From NCBI GenBank assembly GCA_040223695.1, contig JAVKFU010000018.1:186001-250000 (forward strand): a stretch of 64,000 nucleotides of DNA. Reading direction: 5' to 3'. The position numbers and the translations under genes are program-made. This DNA comes from Deltaproteobacteria bacterium (GTDB lineage Bacteria; Desulfobacterota_D; UBA1144; Nemesobacterales; UBA2774). The notes under the pieces were generated by a model that was not told the DNA's origin, searched no databases, and worked only from the letters and a program-made list of their open reading frames with translations. This document shows, one piece after another, positions 45,037-53,654 of the stretch; the stretch's first letter is position 1; each line of letters opens with the position of its first letter.

Positions 45037-46641
45037 ATGCAGGGTAAAAGTGACTTAATAAGGATTCTGATTCCCGCTGTCGGCGGACAGGGGGGAGGTG
45101 TGCTTACAGAATGGCTTGTGCAGGCGTTCTTCATAGAGGAATACGATGTTCAGGGTATCAGTCTTCCCGGTCTGTCACAGAGGGGCGGCTCTACCGTTTA
45201 TTACCTCGAAGCGTATCCGAAATCGGACTCCGGTGAGGAACAGATTATATTCGCGCAGTTCCCGGTGCCGGGAGAAGTGGATATCATCGTCTCGCAGGAG
45301 TTTCTGGAATTGGGCAGGGCGCTTGAGCTCGGCTACGGATCCGATAAAACCACCATTGTTACCAGCACGCACAGGATATACTCCACTCTTGAGAAAATGC
45401 CCATCGGCAGCGGTATATACTCTGACGAAAATCTGAGAAAGATAGCTACGGCCTTCTCCTCCAGACTTATCGAGCTCGATGCGCTCGAGCTCTCCAAGCA
45501 AAACGGCATGGATGAGCTTGCGGTGAACGCGATTTTGCTGGGGGCCCTTTCGGCTTCGGGCGCGATGCCAGTCGAGAAGAAATCTTTCCTGAGCGCGATT
45601 GAGCAGGTGGGAGTAGCGGTAAAACCCAACCTCAAGGCCTTTGAGGTAGGGTGGCATTTCGTAGCCTCGAAAAAGAAATCGGAAATGGACGCGAAACCCT
45701 CCGTAATCTGGGAGGACTTCATAGGCGAGAGGGCGGACAAGCTTGAAGAATACGAAAGAGAGGAATATCTGGCCAGAATCTCCAGACTCGAAACAGTCTT
45801 CCCCCCCAATGTGAGGGAGATCGTGGCGGAATCGATTTACAGGCTTATCGATTACCAGGATGTGGAATACGCTGACAGGTATATTGAGCATGTAAGCGAG
45901 GTCCATGAAATAGACCGGAAGATGAAAGGGGGAGGGGGCAGGCTTACGGAGGATTTCGCGAAAAACCTCGCTCTTTTAATGAGTTATGAGGACGGCATAC
46001 GCGTAGCCGAGCTCAAAATAAGATCGGACAGATTCAAGCGTATAAAGGAAGAGATGAGGTTGAGGGACGATCAGGTTTTCAAGGTAATTGATTACCTGAA
46101 ACCGGATGCGGAGGAAGTATACGGGCTTCTTCCTTATGTTCTTGTGGCGCCTGTAGTTCGTCTTACGGAGAGCAGGGCGTTCAAAAAGGTATGGAAGAGG
46201 AAGAGGCCGCTCACCTTCGGTCAGACACCCACCACCACTTCATTCACGGGGTATGCGAGGCTCTGGTTTCTGAGCAAAATAAAATTCCTCAGGCGCCATT
46301 CTTTCAGATATAAAAAAGAGCACAGGCTGATAAAGAAGTACATAGAGTCGGTTCAACATTACTCCATGCTCGATTACAACCTCGGTTGTCTCATTGCGCG
46401 AAGCGCCTCAATGGTCAAGGGTTACGGAAAGGTAAGAAGAAGGACAACGGACTCTTTTTACAGATTTGCAGACAACATTATTTTCCCGCTTGCCGAGTTC
46501 GAAACCGCAAAGAGAAAGAATTTTGATATCACTATCGAGATAGGCGGTGAAGCTCTGAAAATCATATCAGGTGAGTCCGTCGACGGTATAGACAAGGCCG
46601 AAAAGCTCGCCCGGGACGTGCTTGAGCAAAGAGCGGCGTAG
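45037..46641 (+). CDS. iorB: Indolepyruvate oxidoreductase beta-like subunit with long C-terminal extension
   Basis: A 534-residue protein. Residues ~1-200 are the 2-oxoacid:acceptor oxidoreductase gamma/beta domain (RILIPAVGGQGGGVLTEWLV, SLPGLSQRGGSTVYY, MDELAVNAILLGALSASG) that completes the IorA enzyme. The remaining ~330 residues form a helical, basic extension seen in longer IorB proteins, with unknown role. The context with iorA supports aryl-pyruvate (tryptophan/phenylalanine catabolism) use. Confidence 0.88.
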   Translation: MQGKSDLIRILIPAVGGQGGGVLTEWLVQAFFIEEYDVQGISLPGLSQRGGSTVYYLEAYPKSDSGEEQIIFAQFPVPGEVDIIVSQEFLELGRALELGYGSDKTTIVTSTHRIYSTLEKMPIGSGIYSDENLRKIATAFSSRLIELDALELSKQNGMDELAVNAILLGALSASGAMPVEKKSFLSAIEQVGVAVKPNLKAFEVGWHFVASKKKSEMDAKPSVIWEDFIGERADKLEEYEREEYLARISRLETVFPPNVREIVAESIYRLIDYQDVEYADRYIEHVSEVHEIDRKMKGGGGRLTEDFAKNLALLMSYEDGIRVAELKIRSDRFKRIKEEMRLRDDQVFKVIDYLKPDAEEVYGLLPYVLVAPVVRLTESRAFKKVWKRKRPLTFGQTPTTTSFTGYARLWFLSKIKFLRRHSFRYKKEHRLIKKYIESVQHYSMLDYNLGCLIARSASMVKGYGKVRRRTTDSFYRFADNIIFPLAEFETAKRKNFDITIEIGGEALKIISGESVDGIDKAEKLARDVLEQRAA

Positions 46642-46752
46642 GACATATCCCTGATAATAATCAATCTGAATTTGCCGTCAATCCTGAGAATATCTAACGG
46701 TTCTGGGTGCTTAATTATAAAATTTGGGATAATTTAATTTTGCTTCGGAGCG

Positions 46753-47883
46753 CTACTGTTTATATTTTTTCATCAAATCCACGAATTCATCAAACAGATA
46801 GGAAGAATCGTGAGGCCCGGGAGAGGCCTCGGGATGATACTGAACCGAGAAAACAGGATAGTTTTTATGCTTGAGTCCCTCCACCGTATCGTCATTAAGA
46901 TTTATATGAGTCACTTCAACGTCGTTCCCCAGGCTGCCGGCGTCAACTGCAAACCCGTGGTTCTGTGATGTAATTTCCACCTTCCCGGTCCTGAGATCTT
47001 TCACGGGCTGATTCGCGCCCCTGTGCCCGAATTTCAATTTGTACGTCTTTCCCCCGAGCGCGAGGCCCAGTATCTGATGCCCCAGGCAGATACCGAAAAT
47101 AGGTTTTTCCCCTATGAGCGAGCCTACGGTTTCTACCGCGTATGCCACGGCGGACGGGTCCCCCGGCCCGTTGGAGAGAAAAATGCCGTCCGGTTCCATA
47201 GACAAAATTTCATTGGGAGGCGTCCTCGAAGGAACTGTCAACACTTCGCATCCGTAATCGACAAGCTTCCTCAAAATGTTTCGTTTAAGGCCGTAGTCAA
47301 ACGCCACCACTTTGAAGTTTTCCTGCTTTTCCCTGACAGGCTTTTCATTGGCCGGTTTCCAGGCGCTTGTGCCCACGTTCCATGAATACGGATCCTCGCA
47401 GCTTACCTCGGTTACCAGATCGACCCCCACTATTCCCTGAGAAGAACGTACCTTTTTTAGAAGGCTTCTGGGGTCTCCATCGACGGTCGAGATAACCCCC
47501 TTCTGCGCCCCCTTTGACCGTATCAACTTCGTAAGCGCCCTCGTGTCTATGCCTTCTATTCCGACGACGCCGTATTTTGAGAGATAGGATCCCAGATCAT
47601 CCTCGGAGCGCCAGTTACTCGGATTTCTCCAGTATTCCTTGACGACGAAGCCTCTTAAAAACGGCCTTCCGGACTCGACGTCTTCCGAGTTTACTCCGTA
47701 ATTTCCTATTTCGGGGTAGGTCATCGTTACTATCTGACCGTTGTAAGAAGGGTCGGTCAGAATTTCCTGATATCCCGTAATCGATGTATTGAAAACAACC
47801 TCTCCATAAGCCTCGCCCTCCGCGCCGAAACAGTAGCCTTCGAATACCGTGCCGTCCTCGATTACCAGAGTTGCCTTTTTCAT
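46753..47883 (-). CDS. carA: Carbamoyl-phosphate synthase small subunit
   Basis: Glutaminase subunit supplying ammonia to CarB for carbamoyl phosphate. The ATG at 47883 gives 376 residues and begins KKATLVIEDGTVFEGYCFG, the usual start; the frame extends 39 codons further upstream (to 48000), but that N-terminus is hydrophobic and non-homologous. The class I amidotransferase Cys is in IFGICLGHQILGLALGG, and the His/Glu pair is in YHPEASPGPHDSS. No carB is adjacent. Confidence 0.95.
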   Translation of the reverse strand: MKKATLVIEDGTVFEGYCFGAEGEAYGEVVFNTSITGYQEILTDPSYNGQIVTMTYPEIGNYGVNSEDVESGRPFLRGFVVKEYWRNPSNWRSEDDLGSYLSKYGVVGIEGIDTRALTKLIRSKGAQKGVISTVDGDPRSLLKKVRSSQGIVGVDLVTEVSCEDPYSWNVGTSAWKPANEKPVREKQENFKVVAFDYGLKRNILRKLVDYGCEVLTVPSRTPPNEILSMEPDGIFLSNGPGDPSAVAYAVETVGSLIGEKPIFGICLGHQILGLALGGKTYKLKFGHRGANQPVKDLRTGKVEITSQNHGFAVDAGSLGNDVEVTHINLNDDTVEGLKHKNYPVFSVQYHPEASPGPHDSSYLFDEFVDLMKKYKQ

Positions 47884-48089
47884 AAATTCGGTTGGAAAAT
47901 ACATTCTAAAAAAGCTCGTGTCAAACCTGTTATAGTATACTGATTTAAATAGTGATAAAATTATGAATAACGTTGATAACCGAAATTCTTTCAGGCTCAT
48001 CCCGAGGCGGAATACTTGATTTGCAAGTTTCTTGATGGGGATTTACGGCTTGAAATTATCATATATAAGCTGTATCAATAATTAGTAAC

Positions 48090-49214
48090 ATGCAATCGGT
48101 TAATGAATTGACACAGGCAACGGGCTCAGAGGATAAAGAGAGGATTCTGATTGTAGACGATGAGGCTGCTATCAGAAGTCTATTTGTAGAGGCTCTGGAA
48201 GAGTTCGGCTACAGCTGCGACGTCGCCCGGAACGGTCTCGAGTGCCTTGAGAAATTTTCCAGTGACAGGAATTATGACGTCGTGCTTCTGGATGTTCAAA
48301 TGCCGGAGCTCAACGGCATAGAAACTCTGAGAAAGCTGAAAAGGTACACTCCCGACATGTCCATCATCATGGTCTCGGCTTCCCGCGAGATTGAAAATGT
48401 ACGAGATGCCCTGAAAGAAGGCGCCTATGATTATATTTTTAAGCCTTTTAACGTCATGGACGTGGATTTGGTAATAAAGCGAGCCATTGAACGTGCGCGT
48501 TTAATTAGAGCCAACAAGGATTATCAAATAAACCTTGAAAAGAGGGTTACCGAACAGACGCATGAGCTTATAAAGCTCTACTCCGGCACCCTCGAGGCCA
48601 TGATTCTCGCGCTCGATCTCAGAGAACATGAAACGGGATATCATTCTTACCGCGTCACGGAGTACGCTCTCAACCTGGGAAGGCGTATGAACCTTAGCCG
48701 GGAGGAATTATCCGTCCTCGCCAAGGGCGCTCTTTTACACGACATTGGAAAGATCGGCGTCCCGGATCATATACTTCTCAAACCCGATAAACTCACGGAC
48801 AAAGAGTGGAAATTGATGAGGAAGCATGCCGGGTTCGGTTACGATCTCCTGAAAAAAATCGATTTTCTGGAGGAATCGTCAAAAATAGTCCACGCGCACC
48901 ATGAGTTCTATGACGGGAGCGGCTATCCCAGGGGTATTGAAGGTGAGAAGATACCGATTGGCTCAAGGATATTTTCGATTGTGGACGCGCTTGACGCGAT
49001 GACGAGCAAAAGGGTTTACCGAGATGCTATGTCTTTTGAAGTGGCCGTAGAGAGAATTAAAAAAGCCTCGGGCTCGCAGTTCGATCCGAAAGTTGTTGAT
49101 GTTTTTCTCACAATTCCGATTGAGGAATGGCAGGCCATCAGAAAAAAGGTCGGTGCGACAGGCTCTGAATATCTGAAAAATCTCATGTACGAGCTAAGCA
49201 AATTCGAGGTCTAG
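48090..49214 (+). CDS. Response regulator with HD-GYP phosphodiesterase domain
   Basis: A 374-residue RpfG-like protein. The receiver domain (phospho-Asp in YDVVLLDVQMPELNGIETL; Lys in DYIFKPFNV) is followed by a coiled linker and HD-GYP domain with HD (LLHDIGKIGVPDH) and HHExxDGxGYP (HHEFYDGSGYPRGIEG). HD-GYP proteins hydrolyse cyclic di-GMP. The motifs are intact, so activity is likely. It is divergent from carA and has no adjacent kinase. Confidence 0.93.
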   Translation: MQSVNELTQATGSEDKERILIVDDEAAIRSLFVEALEEFGYSCDVARNGLECLEKFSSDRNYDVVLLDVQMPELNGIETLRKLKRYTPDMSIIMVSASREIENVRDALKEGAYDYIFKPFNVMDVDLVIKRAIERARLIRANKDYQINLEKRVTEQTHELIKLYSGTLEAMILALDLREHETGYHSYRVTEYALNLGRRMNLSREELSVLAKGALLHDIGKIGVPDHILLKPDKLTDKEWKLMRKHAGFGYDLLKKIDFLEESSKIVHAHHEFYDGSGYPRGIEGEKIPIGSRIFSIVDALDAMTSKRVYRDAMSFEVAVERIKKASGSQFDPKVVDVFLTIPIEEWQAIRKKVGATGSEYLKNLMYELSKFEV

Positions 49215-49259
49215 TCCTGTTTCCGAAAGAAAGCCGGTCGGTGACACGAAAGTCCGTGT

Positions 49260-50687
49260 TTATTTTGAAAGCTCGCTTCTGAGAATGTCGTTTACGACTT
49301 TCGGGTTCGCCTTCCCCCGGGTAGCTTTCATGATCTCCCCTACAAAGAATCCGATAAGCTTTTGATCTCCGGCTTTGTATCTGGAAATTTCCTCAGGGTA
49401 TTTACTCAGAATATCCGCCACTATGGCTTCAAGCTCCGAGCGGTCAGAGATTTGTTTTATCCCCTTTTCCTCTACTATTTCCCCGGCGGACTTCCCGCTC
49501 GATACCATATCGGCGAATATGTCCTTCGCGATCTTACCGCTTACAGTCCCCTCTTCTACAAGAATGAGCAGCTCGGCGAGCCTTTCCGAGGTGACGGGCA
49601 TCGACTCCGCTTCATTCCCTTCCTTAACCTCTCTCAGGACTTCGGTCATAATCCAGTTGCTCACCGTTTTAGGGTTCTCATACGCCCCCACGCACTGCTC
49701 GAAGTAGTCGGCGATTTCCTTTGACGCGGTAAGCACCGACGCGTCGTGTTCGGGTAATTTGTACTCTTCAATAAACCTTTTATACCTCCGGTCCGGCAGT
49801 TCGGGGAGCGATTTGCTTATTTCCCCGATCCTCTCCTCCTCTATGACGACGGGCAGAAGATCGGGGTCCGGGAAATATCTGTAATCGTGCGCCTCCTCTT
49901 TGGTTCTCATCGAGAAGGTAGCCCCTTTTACGGAATCAAAGAGTCTAGTTTCCTGAACCACCTTTTCCCCGCTCTCCAGGAGCGATATCTGTCTCTTTAT
50001 CTCATACTCTATCGCTTTCTGAACGAACTTGAACGAGTTTACGTTTTTTATTTCCGCTTTTGTGCCGAGTTCCTTAGTGCCCGCGGGACGAACGGATACA
50101 TTCGCGTCGCACCTCAGGCTTCCCTCCTCCATGTTCCCGTCGCAGACGCCTATGTATCTTAGTATCGAGCGCATTTTTTTCATGTACTCGACCGCCTCTT
50201 CCGGGCTTCTGATATCGGGTTCGCTTACGATTTCGATAAGCGGGACCCCGGCGCGGTTGAGATCGACGAAGCTCGAATTTCCTCTGTTGTCGTGTATCAG
50301 TTTCCCCGCGTCCTCTTCCATATGGATCCTCGTAATCCTTATTTTCTTGACAGACCCGTTTGTCCCGATTTCGAGCCACCCGTCCGTCGAGAACGGCTCT
50401 TCATACTGGGAGATCTGATAGCCCTTCGGCAGGTCCGGGTAGAAGTAGTTTTTGCGGGCGAATCTGGAGCGGCTGTGAATCTTGCAGTTGAGAGCGAGGG
50501 CGGCCTTTACAGCGTATTCGAGCGCCTTCTTGTTGAGCACGGGGAGAACTCCGGGCATGCCGAGGCATATGGGGGTTACCTGTGAGTTCGGCGGGGCGCC
50601 GAATTCTGTCGATGCGGGCGAAAAGATTTTCGATTTTGTGAGCAGCTGCGCGTGGACTTCGAGTCCGATAACCGGTTCGTATTCCAT
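49260..50687 (-). CDS. gatB: Asp/Glu-tRNA(Asn/Gln) amidotransferase subunit B
   Basis: GatB binds the mischarged tRNA and the phosphorylated intermediate. The ATG at 50687 gives 475 residues starting EYEPVIGLEVHAQL, with AAGGAG upstream; the upstream open extension is rejected. Seen: RKNYFYPDLPKGYQISQYE, GVPLIEIVSEPDI, RCDANVSVRP and the C-terminal tRNA-binding YqeY-like domain (FVGEIMKATRGKANPKVVND). The adjacent PIG-L gene is divergent. Confidence 0.97.
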   Translation of the reverse strand: MEYEPVIGLEVHAQLLTKSKIFSPASTEFGAPPNSQVTPICLGMPGVLPVLNKKALEYAVKAALALNCKIHSRSRFARKNYFYPDLPKGYQISQYEEPFSTDGWLEIGTNGSVKKIRITRIHMEEDAGKLIHDNRGNSSFVDLNRAGVPLIEIVSEPDIRSPEEAVEYMKKMRSILRYIGVCDGNMEEGSLRCDANVSVRPAGTKELGTKAEIKNVNSFKFVQKAIEYEIKRQISLLESGEKVVQETRLFDSVKGATFSMRTKEEAHDYRYFPDPDLLPVVIEEERIGEISKSLPELPDRRYKRFIEEYKLPEHDASVLTASKEIADYFEQCVGAYENPKTVSNWIMTEVLREVKEGNEAESMPVTSERLAELLILVEEGTVSGKIAKDIFADMVSSGKSAGEIVEEKGIKQISDRSELEAIVADILSKYPEEISRYKAGDQKLIGFFVGEIMKATRGKANPKVVNDILRSELSK

Positions 50688-50745
50688 TTCCTTAATTCTC
50701 CTTTCAGTTAAATTAATGGTGATTGAAAAGAGTGAATTGTCAAGG

Positions 50746-51426
50746 ATGGCCAAAATAATGGAAGAGAAGAACGCGCTCGTTATTTCCCCTCATCCGGACG
50801 ATATGGAAATAGGTATGGGGGGCACGGTCGCCAGGCTCATAGACGCCGGAGTAAACGTTATATCCTTCGTAGTCACCGACGGCAGGAGGAGTACGAGCGT
50901 GTACGGGCTCAGCGAGGAGGAGATGGTTCAGGTAAGGGAATCCGAGGCAAGAGAGGCCGTGGGAATACTCGGTATCGACTTTCTGATACTCCTTGGATTA
51001 GATGACGTTAAAAGCGGAGGAAGTCAGGAGAAATTCAAAAACGAATTAAAAGCCGCGTTTGCCAGGTTCAAGCCAGGAGAGGTTTATATGCCTCACCCGG
51101 AAATTGACAAGCACCCGACTCACAGAACGGTCTCACAGATGGTTCTTGAAACAATGAAAGAGATTCCGCCGGGTGAGCTGTCCAAGGGCTTTAAACTCTG
51201 GTGCTATGAGGTCTGGACCCCGTTTCCGAATTATGACAGGATCGAGGATATATCTCTTCAAATGCATATGAAAAACGCCGCTATAGAAGCCCACAGGAGC
51301 CAGGTCGAGTATAAGAACTATACCGAGGGCATCTCGGGCCTCAACAGATACAGGGCCGTTTTCAACGAGACCTCCGGAGTGACGATTATGGATTATGCCG
51401 AGGTCTTCATAGAGATAAAGCTCTGA
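50746..51426 (+). CDS. PIG-L/LmbE family deacetylase
   Basis: Zinc-dependent N-acetylglucosamine-derivative deacetylase fold of 226 residues from the ATG at 50746. The metal motif is VISPHPDDMEIGMGG; later MPHPEIDKHPTHRTVSQM contributes the third ligand. The family includes BshB (bacillithiol), MshB and LPS or lipid deacetylases; the substrate is not determined. The frame is open to 50482, within gatB's antisense, and that extension is rejected. A 76-residue gene overlaps its stop codon. Confidence 0.88.
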   Translation: MAKIMEEKNALVISPHPDDMEIGMGGTVARLIDAGVNVISFVVTDGRRSTSVYGLSEEEMVQVRESEAREAVGILGIDFLILLGLDDVKSGGSQEKFKNELKAAFARFKPGEVYMPHPEIDKHPTHRTVSQMVLETMKEIPPGELSKGFKLWCYEVWTPFPNYDRIEDISLQMHMKNAAIEAHRSQVEYKNYTEGISGLNRYRAVFNETSGVTIMDYAEVFIEIKL

Positions 51427-51656
51427 TGCTTGCAATTGGAGCGGCGAAAATGAATATGGACAGAATATGCGGTACTTGCAAATACTGGGAGCTGCTTCCC
51501 CAGGGGTGCAGCAGCTTCTGGGGGAGATGTAATCACCCGCGCGACGAGAATTCTGCCGGACATGCTCCTCCTTATCCGCCCGGTCAGGATGTACATTTCA
51601 ACGAAGGCGAGAATTGCCCCTGCTGGGAAGGTAAAACAATGATCTCGGCTGATTAA
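51426..51656 (+). CDS. Small Cys-rich protein, unknown
   Basis: A 76-residue protein whose ATG overlaps the preceding stop (TGATG). It has six Cys residues in paired settings (ICGTCKYWE, GCSSFW, RCNHPRDE, NCPCWEG) plus His, suggesting a zinc- or Fe-S-binding small domain. No family name is certain. Coupled translation with the deacetylase suggests a linked role. Confidence 0.72.
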   Translation: MLAIGAAKMNMDRICGTCKYWELLPQGCSSFWGRCNHPRDENSAGHAPPYPPGQDVHFNEGENCPCWEGKTMISAD

Positions 51657-51663
51657 CGAACCG

Positions 51664-52740
51664 TTACAATTTCTCCACGCGGTTTTTACGGGCGGAGCGA
51701 AGGAATAAAACAATAAGCGTCAGAGCGGTCAAAGGCATTACAAACCATATCATAACGGGGACAAAAGTTCTGATAAGATAATTATTTGTCGCTGACAGAA
51801 CGATATAGAGCGTGTAGGCGATATAGTAAACGAGAAAAAGCCCCCCTTCCCAGCGGGCGATAATATTGCCGGTAAAGAAGATCGGAAGGCACGCGGCAGC
51901 GACAGCGATCATGACCGGCATGTCGAAATTCAGGACCGATTTCGACACCTGAATCCCCTCCGGCGAGAATATGCCGGCGAGACCGAGCACTGCAAGCAGG
52001 TTAAAAATATTGCTCCCCACGATATTGCCAACGGCTATATCGCGTTCTCCTCTCGCGCTCGCTACTACGGAGGTGGCGACTTCGGGGAGCGACGTCCCGA
52101 CTGCGACTATAGTCAGTCCTATTATCAATTCACTTACCCCGAAATATTGCGCGAAATACACGGCCCCGTTCACAAGCCACCGGGAACCCAGAACCAGCAT
52201 TGCGAGCCCCGCCATGACGAGCAGGATATCGAAAATTACGGTTTTCTTCCCCTTTTGCCCGTATTCGCGTGCAAACTCGTCTGCTGGCGCTTTTTTCTCT
52301 TTTTTGCCCTCCCGGACTAAAAATGCCGTATAAGCGATAATTCCCGCGAGCAATATTATTCCGTCGAGCCTGCTTATATTCCCTCCCAGGCTCATCAGGA
52401 GCACCAAAAAGGAGCATCCTATCATTATGGGCACATCGAGCCTTATCAGCTGCCGGGATACCAGAAGGGGCGCTATCAGGGCGGATAACCCGAGTATGAA
52501 CAGCACGTTGAATATATTGCTGCCAATTACGTTCCCAAGGCTTATGTCCGCCTGATGGTTTATGCTTGAGATAACGCTTACGGCCATCTCGGGCGAGCTC
52601 GTGCCAAACGCCACCACTGTGAGGCCTATTATAAGCGGGGAAATCCCGAGTGATGCGGCTAATCTTGACGCTCCTCTCACGAGCGATTCCGCTCCAATGA
52701 TCAAAATTACCAGCCCTAAGATAAATAAAAGTGTTGTCAT
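51664..52740 (-). CDS. Calcium/sodium antiporter (CaCA family)
   Basis: A 358-residue inner-membrane exchanger with about ten hydrophobic helices and the two internal alpha-repeats: TVVAFGTSSPEMAVSVISS in the first half and TIVAVGTSLPEVATSVVASA in the second, each followed by GNVIGSNIFN or GNIVGSNIFN. These are the Na+/Ca2+ binding motifs of YrbG-type proteins. The ATG at 52740 overlaps the ogg stop as ATGA, so the two are coupled; the frame opens 10 codons earlier without support. Confidence 0.93.
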   Translation of the reverse strand: MTTLLFILGLVILIIGAESLVRGASRLAASLGISPLIIGLTVVAFGTSSPEMAVSVISSINHQADISLGNVIGSNIFNVLFILGLSALIAPLLVSRQLIRLDVPIMIGCSFLVLLMSLGGNISRLDGIILLAGIIAYTAFLVREGKKEKKAPADEFAREYGQKGKKTVIFDILLVMAGLAMLVLGSRWLVNGAVYFAQYFGVSELIIGLTIVAVGTSLPEVATSVVASARGERDIAVGNIVGSNIFNLLAVLGLAGIFSPEGIQVSKSVLNFDMPVMIAVAAACLPIFFTGNIIARWEGGLFLVYYIAYTLYIVLSATNNYLIRTFVPVMIWFVMPLTALTLIVLFLRSARKNRVEKL

Positions 52741-53387
52741 AACGGGATACGGCCCGTTCTCATGCTCCATAGAAGCATGTCGAGCTCGTCGATTTCGATT
52801 CCGATTTCCTCCGCGAGTTCTTTCATCCTGCCCTCTATGTCCAGGTATTTTTTCTTCGAGGAGGGCGGCTTCGGCGACTCTATTACGCCCAGGTCGAACA
52901 GCATTTTCACCACGTTCCTGTCGAGTATCGCGTAGCCCTTAAAACCGGCGTTCCTCAGAAAGTGGCTCGCCTGCGTAAAACCGAGGCCTTTTATGTTTTT
53001 ATTGAGCGCGAAAAATTCCCTTCTCTCGAGCGGGTCGGTAAAGGAGTCGATTAGCTTGCTCAGCTTTAGATCGTATTCCTTCTTGAGATAATCGCGCGTG
53101 TGAACTATGTAGGCTGATTTTTCCGGGTACTTGTGCACTCCTTCGAGTCTGGCGTAGATTTCTTCCTCGCTGCCCTCCATCAACACCTCCCTTACCGCGT
53201 CTAAGGATTTAAGCCCGACCCTGGGTCCGACAGCCGAGGTCAGAATACAAAAGACGAGCTCCTCGAAAACCCTCCCGTCGTCACTTCCCTCGCGGACTTT
53301 CTGAAACTCATCCAGCTGTTCTTTTATGGAATCTTTTCGCCGGGAGTACTCCGCTCTCAGCTCTTCAGCTGCTTCATGGCTTACCAT
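52737..53387 (-). CDS. Ogg2-like 8-oxoguanine DNA glycosylase with Thr at catalytic Lys site
   Basis: A 216-residue HhH-GPD glycosylase resembling archaeal-type Ogg2. The helix-hairpin-helix is KGLGFTQASHFLRNAG and the catalytic Asp is Asp156 in YAILDRNVV. At the position of the Schiff-base Lys of the family (GxGxKxA) this protein has Thr138; the Thr138-Asp156 spacing is 18, the same as Lys129-Asp147 remembered for the Methanocaldococcus enzyme. If correct it cannot be a typical bifunctional lyase, and may be monofunctional or use another base. It is coupled to the downstream antiporter gene. Confidence 0.85.
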   Translation of the reverse strand: MVSHEAAEELRAEYSRRKDSIKEQLDEFQKVREGSDDGRVFEELVFCILTSAVGPRVGLKSLDAVREVLMEGSEEEIYARLEGVHKYPEKSAYIVHTRDYLKKEYDLKLSKLIDSFTDPLERREFFALNKNIKGLGFTQASHFLRNAGFKGYAILDRNVVKMLFDLGVIESPKPPSSKKKYLDIEGRMKELAEEIGIEIDELDMLLWSMRTGRIPL

Positions 53388-53654
53388 GAGGGTAATTCTA
53401 TCATCTCCGGGTTTCTTAACAACGCTCTTTACAATGGCCGAGGGACAAATTGTTTTTTAATAAACGGTTGTTGATAACGTAAATCCGATAATCCCCGGTA
53501 AAGACACAGTTCCCGGAACCGCCCCTTTCTTTCTATCGACAATTCATTCGCGGGCGGAATCTTTCTCGGCGCCGGGCAGGATTTTTTTGGAACGCTGACC
53601 CTAAACTGATGCTATAATATTGAAAAATTTATAAAAAAGTTCAGGAGGATGATG

